6,294 nucleotides of DNA from Paracoccaceae bacterium (GTDB taxonomy: Bacteria > Pseudomonadota > Alphaproteobacteria > Rhodobacterales > Rhodobacteraceae): contig SKOX01000088.1 of assembly GCA_007119835.1 (NCBI GenBank), positions 1 to 6,294 of the forward strand, written 5' to 3'. Position numbers and translations under genes: made by a program. Positions 1-4,896 of the stretch are shown here, piece after piece (position 1 is the stretch's first letter; each line of letters begins with the position of its first letter). The notes below the pieces were generated by a model that saw nothing but the letters and a program-made list of their open reading frames with translations, did no database searches and was not told the DNA's origin.

Positions 1-103
1 GCCCGACCGCGACCATCGCCGCGACATGGTCGAGGCCGAGCAGCGGGTGGAGGAAGCCGGTGACGAAGCCGCCGCCCGCGACATGGCCCTCATGGGCGAG
101 GGC
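1..103 (-). CDS. HupE/UreJ-type metal permease, N-terminal fragment, no start codon in frame
   Basis: Read leftwards from about position 103, this frame gives ALAHEGHVAGGGFVTGF and then LHPLLGLDHVAAMVAVG, running off the window edge. A mature N-terminus beginning AHEGH after a signal-peptidase-like ALA, followed by HPxxGxDHxxAM, is typical of the HupE/UreJ family. Members are inner-membrane proteins thought to carry nickel or cobalt for hydrogenase or urease, or other metals. The frame is closed upstream by a TAG at 137-139 and contains no ATG, GTG or TTG between that stop and AHEGH, so the signal peptide is missing from this frame. The overlapping frame of the upstream gene reads LAVAGP just before it. 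A single-base indel would give LAVAGPALAHEGH, a normal end of a signal peptide. Either a deletion plus a frameshift has fused the two genes, or the sequence contains an error. The family call is fairly firm; the state of the gene is uncertain. Confidence 0.7.
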
Positions 104-888
104 GGGCCGGCCACGGCGAGGTCTTCCGGGGTGCGGCTAGGCTCCTCGAAGTAGAGTGCCCGCAGCCGGTCGATGGCCGGCGGGCCGTCGATCTCGGCGA
201 GCGCGGTCGCCCAGGCTGCGAGATGCAGGCCGCCGCGGACGGAGGCCGCCTCGAAGGCGCGGCGGACGAAGGCGTGATCCTCGGGGTCGTCCGAGAGCCC
301 GAGGAAGAGGATGTGGATCGGCGCCCATTCCGCCATCTTAGGATCGCGCATCAGGCGCACGACCTCGGCCCGGCCGAGCCGCGGGTTGATGGTTCGGATC
401 AGGGCGTAGGGGGCGCGCGAGATCTCGGCGAGCGCGAGGGCGCGGACGCCCGCGTCCGCGTGGTCGTGGCGCGCGGCGAAGAAGACGAAGCGCGAAGCGT
501 GGTCGGCCTCCGCGTCCCAGGCCGGTGCGGCGGCGAGGATCGTCTCCACGGTGACCCGAAGCTCGGGCGTGGCGTCGGCGAGGCGGGTCCAGCCGTCCGC
601 GTCGCGGGCGAAAAGCACCGCGGCTTCGGGATCGGCGGCAAGGCGGCGGCGGGTCGCGCTGTCGACGAGGCCGGGGATGGCCGGGCCCGCGGCGTCGCCC
701 TTCACCGCGACGACGGGGGCGAAGGCGAAGGGCTTCTCCGGGTCCTCGCGGGCGAGGACGGCGGTCTGGGCCTCGATCACCTGGTCAGCCACTGTGCGCT
801 CGGGCAGGGCGATGCAGACGAGGCAGGCCGCCGCCGGCTCGGCGGCAAGGGCGAAGAGGGCGGCGGCAGGGAGGACGATCCGGCGCAT
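1..888 (-). CDS. Secreted CxxC protein with alpha-helical (HEAT-like) C-terminal half, 3' end unclear
   Basis: The ATG at 888-886 overlaps the DUF3604 stop as ATGA, so the two genes are probably translationally coupled. Residues 1-21 (MRR, then a hydrophobic Ala/Leu-rich core ending EPAAA) look like a Sec signal peptide. The predicted mature protein starts CLVC (Cys22 and Cys25), which could form a disulfide or bind metal; the lipobox match is poor. Residues about 30-125 appear to be a mixed alpha/beta domain. Residues about 130-250 are Ala- and Leu-rich amphipathic helices resembling HEAT-type repeats (for example DAGVRALALAEI and AFVRRAFEAASVRGGLHLAAW). I cannot assign a function. The frame stays open to the window edge, but beyond residue 256 (about position 120) it runs out of frame across HupE/UreJ sequence and becomes Ser/Arg-rich, unlike protein. 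The true C-terminus has therefore probably been lost at a junction near 120. No plus-strand gene is supported here. Confidence 0.7.
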   Translation of the reverse strand, partial: MRRIVLPAAALFALAAEPAAACLVCIALPERTVADQVIEAQTAVLAREDPEKPFAFAPVVAVKGDAAGPAIPGLVDSATRRRLAADPEAAVLFARDADGWTRLADATPELRVTVETILAAAPAWDAEADHASRFVFFAARHDHADAGVRALALAEISRAPYALIRTINPRLGRAEVVRLMRDPKMAEWAPIHILFLGLSDDPEDHAFVRRAFEAASVRGGLHLAAWATALAEIDGPPAIDRLRALYFEEPSRTPEDLAVAGPPSPMRAMSRAAASSPASSTRCSASTMSRRWSRSG

Positions 889-2405
889 CAGTCCGGGCTG
901 TACCAGTTCGGCGAGGTGTAGGCGCGCTCCTGGGTGGTCATCGGGACTGCGGGGTCCATGTCGTCGATCTCGAAGTACCGCGCGTCATAGGCGGTCCAGC
1001 GCGGCGTCGGAATTTCCAACACGCGGGCGTAGTAGAAGGCGCGGGCCGCCGGGTCGAAATCGGAGTCCTCCCAAACAGTGATGAGCTCGGGCGCACCGAT
1101 CGTATTGGTCCAGGTGGCGTTCTCGATATCGACAGTGCTGCCGACCGCCGGCAGGCTGCCGTCCTCGCCGGGCGTGCGGTCGTCGCCCCAGGCGACGTCG
1201 TAGACCTTCTCGTGGAGCGCACCGTCGGCGTCGAGCCAGCCCTTGACGATCTGGACCCGGTCGAGGTTCGCGCCGATCGGGTCGCGCAGGGCGGCCACGA
1301 GGAAGCGTGGAGCGACGCCCTCCGGCGCGTCGGACAGGTCACCGCCCATCGGCACGCCGCGCGTGTAGCCGGTAGCCGAGGGGGTGCGGCTCTGGGCGTC
1401 CTCCGGCACGAAGTCCCAGCCGCCGAAGAAGCGCACCACCATACGCGGGCCGGTCGTGGCGTAGACTTCCTTGCGCTCCATCGCGTCGAAGATCGCCTCG
1501 TGCGTGTTCTCAGCCGCCCACACGGCAGCATAGCCCGAGGCCGCGACCTCCCATTCCATGATCGTGATGCCGCCCTGCTGCATGAAGGGTCGGCGGACGC
1601 GCTCCTCGCTCGGCTCCATCGAAGTCACCTTGCCGAAGAAGTTGTCCTCCTCGGCCGTCGCGAGCCCGGTGTGGGAATCGGTCGAGCCGATCATCCCGAA
1701 CTTGAACGGGTTGGTCCCGAGTTCCTGCGCGAGCGCGAGGCCGTTCTTGAGCGCCGAGCGCGCGTACATGAACTCCAGCGCGTCGCTCGTCGTCGGCTGC
1801 GTCACCGCGATGTTGGCCTTGTCCCAGGTCTCGTAGTCCGCGAACTCGTCGTTCGGCGACAGGAAGGGGTGGGCCTCGCCGTCGCCCTTCATCTGGGTGA
1901 CCTCGTAGATCGGCTCCCAGCGCGCGCGCGTTTGAGCATAGGCGGCGTCGATGGGCGCGCCGTCGCCCGCCTCGATCAAAGAGAACATCATGCCGCCAGA
2001 GAGGTTGCCGTAATGTGGAATAGCAAGGACTCTGCCGCCGGTCCTCTCCTCGTAGCTCTCCATCCACCTCCAGAGATCGCATGGGTCGTCGCTGCCATAG
2101 GGCCGCGCCGTGACCATGGGCTCCATCTGCAGCGCACGGGATGCGCCGTCGCGGTAAATCACGTTGCGATGGAGATTGTTGCCCCCGGGTTGTGAGGTCC
2201 ATTCGTAGCCGATAAACGCCGTGAAGGTTCCGGGGTCGTTGGCGTCTTCGGCGGCCTTGACAGTCGCCTCCCAAGCCGAGCGATACCCAGCCGTACCTGG
2301 CACGTAGCTCACCGCTTCGGGCCGGGTGCCGGCCGTGAAGACCTGGATGATGTCGAACGCGGCACGAGCGCGTCGGGCGCCGTCGCACAGAAGGATGATG
2401 AGAAT
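888..2405 (-). CDS. DUF3604 family protein, 5'-truncated
   Basis: This is the C-terminal portion of a DUF3604 protein, a family of unknown function with features suggesting metal-dependent hydrolases. Recognisable blocks in order: GYRSAWEATVKAAE, FTAFIGYEWTS, PGGNNLHRNV, LWRWMESYEERTGGRVLAIPH, ARWEPIYEVTQMKGDGEAHP, LSPNDEFADYETWDK, NPFKFGMIGSTDSHT and EEDNFFGK, then the long C-terminal domain ending TSPNWYSPD. The frame is open up to 2627, but family-like sequence stops near 2405. Upstream residues are low-complexity and unlike the family. Full-length members are usually over 600 residues and begin with a block containing a GDxHxHT-like motif, which is absent here. There is no credible start codon or ribosome binding site, so expression is doubtful. 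The usual PHNGNLSNG motif reads PHYGNLSGG, consistent with relaxed selection. It overlaps the next gene by ATGA. The family call is strong; a functional product is unlikely. Confidence 0.85.
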   Translation of the reverse strand: MLIILLCDGARRARAAFDIIQVFTAGTRPEAVSYVPGTAGYRSAWEATVKAAEDANDPGTFTAFIGYEWTSQPGGNNLHRNVIYRDGASRALQMEPMVTARPYGSDDPCDLWRWMESYEERTGGRVLAIPHYGNLSGGMMFSLIEAGDGAPIDAAYAQTRARWEPIYEVTQMKGDGEAHPFLSPNDEFADYETWDKANIAVTQPTTSDALEFMYARSALKNGLALAQELGTNPFKFGMIGSTDSHTGLATAEEDNFFGKVTSMEPSEERVRRPFMQQGGITIMEWEVAASGYAAVWAAENTHEAIFDAMERKEVYATTGPRMVVRFFGGWDFVPEDAQSRTPSATGYTRGVPMGGDLSDAPEGVAPRFLVAALRDPIGANLDRVQIVKGWLDADGALHEKVYDVAWGDDRTPGEDGSLPAVGSTVDIENATWTNTIGAPELITVWEDSDFDPAARAFYYARVLEIPTPRWTAYDARYFEIDDMDPAVPMTTQERAYTSPNWYSPD

Positions 2406-2590
2406 GGGTCGCTCATCTGATAACTTCCGTGCAACTGCCGGAAATTGGCTGCCGGAAATTGGCTGCCGGTCCTCGATTGGCTTACCGGAGTGGTTCTTAG
2501 CACAGAGGCCGCGCTCTGACTTGCCTTCGCGCGCCGAGACCGTCGGCCCGTGCACGTGCCATTCTGCTGGCGCAGGACAGAAGGGTGACG
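2406..2590. other. Junction and gap between truncated DUF3604 and AraC-like fragments
   Basis: About 185 bases separate the last DUF3604-like codon from the first codon of the AraC-like gene. The minus-strand DUF3604 frame stays open across it, but the translation is Ser/Pro/Arg-rich and not family-like. The left part is less GC-rich than its surroundings and starts GGGTCGCTCATC (about 2407-2418), which could be the end of a mobile element, although I found no matching inverted copy in the window. It holds the 14-bp tandem repeat listed separately. No convincing promoter was seen. Confidence 0.4.
2435..2469. repeat. 14-bp tandem direct repeat, 2.5 copies
   Basis: CTGCCGGAAATTGG occurs at 2435-2448 and 2449-2462 without mismatch, followed by the partial copy CTGCCGG at 2463-2469. 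It lies about 30 bases from the point where DUF3604 similarity ends and about 120 bases upstream of the AraC-like start. It could be a replication-slippage product, part of a mobile-element end, or iterated binding sites for a regulator. The sequence alone does not decide between these. Confidence 0.85.
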
Positions 2591-2593
2591 ATG
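2583..2593 (+). promoter_or_regulatory. Ribosome binding site deciding the AraC-like start
   Basis: AGAAGGG ends five bases before the ATG at 2591-2593. The in-frame GTG at 2585 lies inside this purine stretch, which makes ATG 2591 the better start. Confidence 0.5.
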
Positions 2594-3320
2594 GTCGGCC
2601 CGATCCCTCTGATCCGTTCGGGAGCACTGGTGCCTTTCATGCGCTGGATGCTGGCGAATGGACGCCCCCTCGAGGCTCGGCTGCGGGCGGCCGACCTCGG
2701 CTATTTTCCGCATGGCGAGCCCGACCTGCCGATCCCGCTCATTCCGGCCATCGCTTTCGTCGCCGCAGCGAGCCGGGACGACGGCGCCGACCTTCCCTGC
2801 CGACTCGTGTCGGCGGCGAGCCTTCGGGAACTCGGACTGATCGGTCGCGTGGCGCTCGGCTCGCGTACGGTGAGGGAGGCCCTGGGCCGGATCGCGGCCG
2901 CCGCCGCATCATGCTACCCACGAGTTGATCACCGTGCGGCAGGTCTCGGGCGGTTTGCTCGTGCGGGAATCCTGGGTGATGCGGCTGGAGGGCGAGACGC
3001 GGCATGTCTTGAATCTATACGTGGCGGCGCTGCTCCAGGCGCTGCACGCATTCCGGCGCGGCTCTGCCGGTGTTCGAGCGTGTCGCGCTCGTGCCGCATC
3101 CGGTCCATGGGCTCGCGCATCTGCGGCCCTGGTTCGATGGCGCGATCGAGGCGTCGCGCGACGGCTGGCTCCAGCTCTTCATTTCGGCCCGGGTGGCGGA
3201 CCGGCACCTGCGTGCCGGCGCGCCCGAAGGGACCCCGTCGTGCGCCTGGGCGGCCCACGGCCCGCTGCGCGGCGATGGGGAGTTGACCGGCTCCGCGCGA
3301 GCCGTCCGGCGGTGGACCGG
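2591..3320 (+). pseudogene. AraC-family regulator remnant: sensor domain only, frameshifted
   Basis: The N-terminus (MVGPIPLIRSGALVPFMRWM, then PIPLIPAIAFVAAASR and LGLIGRVALGSRTVREALGR) matches the arabinose-binding-like sensor domain of AraC-type regulators in the group that senses small ligands. The reading frame changes near 2895-2910, within a GCC/CCG run, to give HHATHELITVRQVSGGLLVRE and RLEGETRHVLNLYVAALLQAL. It changes again near 3045-3050 to give SGAALPVFERVALVPHPVHG and LAHLRPWFDGAIEASRDGWL. Taken together the three frames read as one continuous protein. Similarity fades after GELTGSARAV (about 3306) or AVDR in another frame (about 3320). The C-terminal helix-turn-helix DNA-binding domain expected next is absent; transposase sequence follows instead. 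With two frameshifts and no DNA-binding domain it cannot act as a normal regulator. It may once have controlled the divergent DUF3604 operon. Confidence 0.8.
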
Positions 3321-3343
3321 AACGTCACCTCGACGCGTGCCGG

Positions 3344-3717
3344 AAGGGACGCTGGCGCCGTGGGTAAATGACCCCCCGACGTCTCGCAGCAGGTACTCAA
3401 TGGCGGTGGTTCTACCTCTCGACGATCCTCGACGACCATTCCCGGTACATCGTCGCCTGGAAGCTCTGCACCACCATGCGGGCCGAGGATGTCACGGAGA
3501 CGCTGGACCTCGCTCTCGCAGCGTCCGGCTGCGACAGCGTCGAATCGCCCACAAGCCGCGGCTCCTCAGCGACAACGGCTCGTCCTATGTCGCCGGCGCC
3601 CTCGCCGACCGGCTCGAGGACAAGGGCATGCGCCATATCCGGGGCGCGCCTCGCCACCCCCAGACCCAAGGCAAGATCGAGCGCTGGCACCAGACCCTGA
3701 AGAACCGGATCCTGCTC
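3344..3717 (+). mobile_element. Insertion-sequence remnant (IS3-like), approximate bounds
   Basis: These limits enclose the transposase-like sequence between the last AraC-like residues and the abrupt start of minus-strand coding sequence near 3718. The right edge is sharp: transposase similarity ends at ILL (3709-3717) and the next bases read as LKRDE on the other strand. The left edge is vague. No terminal inverted repeats or target-site duplication were visible. Confidence 0.45.
3390..3717 (+). pseudogene. IS3-family transposase (OrfB, DDE integrase) internal fragment, frameshifted
   Basis: The fragment begins near WRWFYLSTILDDHSRYIVAW (about 3400) and continues KLCTTMRAEDVTETLDLALAASGCDSV. 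After a one-base frameshift near 3537-3542 it goes on as RIAHKPRLLSDNGSSY and later HPQTQGKIERWHQTLKNRILL. The Asp of LLSDNG (codon 3571-3573) and the Glu of KIERWH (codon 3679-3681) are separated by 35 residues, the DD(35)E spacing of the IS3 group and retroviral-type integrases. The first catalytic Asp, normally in a WQTDFTY-like block just upstream, is missing, and so is everything after NRILL. OrfA and terminal inverted repeats were not found. It is a dead remnant inserted or recombined between the AraC-like gene and a small minus-strand gene. Confidence 0.88.
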
Positions 3718-3869
3718 TCGTCGCGCTTGAGTGACTGTGCCATCCGCCATAGCATCCGGCTCATCGCGGGCTCCTCTTCTGCCTCGCGGTCCGGGTGGTC
3801 TTCGGAATCTTCGAGAACCTCCCTGGCGATCTGCTCTGCGATCAGTTCGATGATCTTGTCGAGGTTCAT
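3718..3869 (-). pseudogene. Small acidic protein of unknown function, 3' end cut by the IS remnant
   Basis: The ATG at 3869-3867 is preceded by AGAAGGA at a good Shine-Dalgarno distance. The product starts MNLDKIIELIAEQIAREVLE, continues through an acidic stretch (DSEDHPDREAEEEP) and then AMSRMLWRMAQSLKRDE. Codons are strongly G/C-ending in this frame, which supports real coding. Near 3718 the frame enters antisense transposase sequence and continues artificially to a stop at 3585. About 51 native residues remain. The helical N-terminus suggests a small cytosolic alpha-helical protein. I do not recognise the family. It could be complete only if it normally ended near residue 51, which is not supported, because no stop is present there. 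Confidence 0.5.
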
Positions 3870-4041
3870 CCGATGTTCCTTCTGGCCGAGACACAACCGA
3901 AGTCCTCGAAGCCAAGGGGCAAGGAAGAGCCCGAGCAGAGGACGACAAGAGGCCCTGAGCTCCGGACGAGATCCGGGCGCGGGGGACGACCCGCAGGATC
4001 GAGAGGAGGACCGCCACCGCCGAAGCGATGACGGGCAGTCT

Positions 4042-4069
4042 GGCCCCGGCGAAGCGGATGGCCGGGGCC
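4042..4069 (-). terminator. Strong stem-loop after the small gene pair, candidate terminator
   Basis: GGCCCCGGC at 4042-4050 pairs perfectly with GCCGGGGCC at 4061-4069 around a 10-base loop. It begins 13 bases beyond the stop codon of the upstream minus-strand gene (4082-4084). There is no following T-run, so it is not a textbook intrinsic terminator. It could end transcription weakly or protect the mRNA 3' end. Confidence 0.45.
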
Positions 4070-4081
4070 GTCGCTGTTCGG

Positions 4082-4348
4082 CTATCGCTCCCGCGCGACC
4101 CTCGCCGAGATCTCTTCGAGCACCCCGTTCAGCTTGGTGTTCGCGTCCTTGACGAGGGCCTCGCCCTCGTCTCCGGAAATTGCGACTGCGATTATGCGCG
4201 CGGCCCCGCGGGTGATCTGGACGAGGGCGGTGACTCCGGTGTTCCGGAGCTCGAGGTCCACCTTTCCCGGCGGGGGAGGGCTGTCGCGGTCGGGAGCACG
4301 CGAGATCGCGCAGCAGGACAGGAACGCGACGTTCAGCGCGCTGAGCAC
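4082..4348 (-). CDS. Small hypothetical protein with possible signal/lipobox-like N-terminus
   Basis: This 88-residue frame begins at a GTG (4348-4346), with no in-frame ATG, GTG or TTG found in the stretch just upstream, and ends at TAG 4084-4082. It overlaps the preceding gene by 16 bases, so translation is probably coupled; no clear Shine-Dalgarno is present. Residues 1-15 (MLSALNVAFLSCCAI) are hydrophobic with adjacent Cys12 and Cys13, weakly resembling a lipoprotein signal or a membrane anchor but lacking a positive N-terminus. A Pro-rich linker (SPPPPG) follows, then a soluble part (GKVDLELRNTGVTALVQIT and VLEEISARVARER). Codon positions are strongly G/C-ending and there are no internal stops over 88 codons. 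I do not recognise the family. It forms an operon with the upstream 75-residue gene. A frameshifted continuation of that gene is an alternative reading. Confidence 0.55.
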   Translation of the reverse strand: MLSALNVAFLSCCAISRAPDRDSPPPPGKVDLELRNTGVTALVQITRGAARIIAVAISGDEGEALVKDANTKLNGVLEEISARVARER

Positions 4349-4560
4349 GCCGACAACTGTTCGAGCGCGAAGGCGTCGAGCGGCTCCTCGAACTGAAGCT
4401 GCTCGGCCGACTCGAGCAGGGTGTAGAACTGCGCGTCCGCCAGACGCTCGTTGTGGACGAGCATCGGGAGTTCCGGCGCGCAGCGCCGGATCAGCGTCTC
4501 CACCGCCCGAACGAGTACGCTCTCCGCGAAGCGGACTGCTGGGGATCGAGTGTCGGACAT
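4333..4560 (-). CDS. Small hypothetical protein, 75 residues, first gene of a pair
   Basis: The ATG at 4560-4558 has an AAAGGCGG purine-rich stretch about ten bases upstream that can serve as ribosome binding site. The product begins MSDTRSPAVRFAESVLVRAV, then ETLIRRCAPELPMLVHNERL, and has an acidic, helical C-terminal half (FYTLLESAEQLQFEEPLDAFALEQL). It has no signal peptide or membrane segment, so it is probably cytosolic. Codon use is G/C-ending as expected for this genome, and opposing frames look like shadows. The 16-base overlap with the next gene implies co-expression. I do not recognise the family. Confidence 0.6.
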   Translation of the reverse strand: MSDTRSPAVRFAESVLVRAVETLIRRCAPELPMLVHNERLADAQFYTLLESAEQLQFEEPLDAFALEQLSACSAR

Positions 4561-4872
4561 CGCTGCACCGCCTTTCCCGGCAGGCTAAGCCTTCGCTTCC
4601 TGCGATGCTCGACCGTGAACGGGCGACGCGGCGAGTCGCGGCGGGAAGCGCTGGCCGCTCGCCGGGCGCGTATCGGCGAACGGATCGCGTTCATCCGGCG
4701 GGCGGCAGCAGGCGGAAGCGTTCCGACAATCGGCGAGGGATAGGCCGGGTTGGTGTCCCAGGCAGGATGGTCGAGCGTGACAGTGACGCGTCGAGCGCAG
4801 ACGGCCGGACGCCCGGCCGTCCGGCCTCAGGGGGAGCCGCCGTCCGGCTTCAGGGGGCGCCGCCGTCCGGCT
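4561..4872. other. Gap between the small gene pair and DUF3422
   Basis: This stretch of about 310 bases carries no supported gene. Open frames in it are Arg/Ser/Pro-rich and look like high-GC artefacts. Its right end contains the perfect hairpin and most of the 23-bp tandem repeat. The promoter for the minus-strand gene starting at 4560 should lie in the left part, but I see no convincing -35/-10 pair. Confidence 0.5.
4803..4826. terminator. Perfect 9-bp stem-loop downstream of DUF3422
   Basis: GGCCGGACG at 4803-4811 pairs with CGTCCGGCC at 4818-4826 around a six-base loop. It starts about 46 bases after the DUF3422 stop codon (4873-4875) on the minus strand. No T-run follows on either strand. 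It may end or stabilise the DUF3422 transcript. The right arm overlaps the first copy of the 23-bp repeat. Confidence 0.45.
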
Positions 4873-4896
4873 TCAGGGGGCGCCGCCGTCCGGCTC
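4819..4896. repeat. 23-bp tandem repeat overlapping the DUF3422 stop codon
   Basis: Three head-to-tail units lie at 4819-4841, 4842-4864 and 4865-4887, with a partial fourth at 4888-4896. The second and third are identical; the first differs at two positions (4826 and 4835). Each unit starts GTCCGGC and contains CAGGGGG and GCCGCC. Read on the minus strand, a unit encodes the tail PDGGAP followed by TGA, and the DUF3422 gene ends in the copy whose stop is at 4873-4875. Because 23 is not a multiple of three, the other two copies put the same tail and stop in the other two frames (stops at 4850-4852 and 4827-4829). Confidence 0.9.

Noticed and set aside
223..921. Long plus-strand open frame of 232 codons
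   Set aside because: It lies opposite the signal-peptide-bearing CxxC gene, and its Arg/Gly/Asp-rich product is a typical high-GC antisense shadow.
1212..2195. Plus-strand open frame of 327 codons
   Set aside because: It is antisense to clear DUF3604 sequence, with no recognisable domain and an Arg/His-rich composition.
1510..2388. Second minus-strand frame of 292 codons
   Set aside because: It is out of frame with the DUF3604 coding frame, Arg-rich and without family similarity.
2406..2590. Sigma-70 promoter for the AraC-like gene
   Set aside because: TTGGCT-like hexamers occur, but no properly spaced -10 element is convincing.
3412..4017. Minus-strand 201-codon frame starting at a GTG
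   Set aside because: Its start has a hydrophobic stretch, but it is out of frame with the better-supported small gene at 3869 and then runs antisense to the transposase.
3795..4031. Plus-strand 78-codon frame
   Set aside because: It is antisense to the small gene with the strong ribosome binding site and ends in low-complexity Gly/Arg/Pro.
3070..4152. Single 360-codon plus-strand gene
   Set aside because: The open frame strings together an AraC-like segment, a transposase segment and antisense sequence of a minus-strand gene; it is not one protein.
4819..4896. CRISPR-like array
   Set aside because: The repeats are directly adjacent with no spacers and overlap a coding end, so this is a simple tandem repeat.
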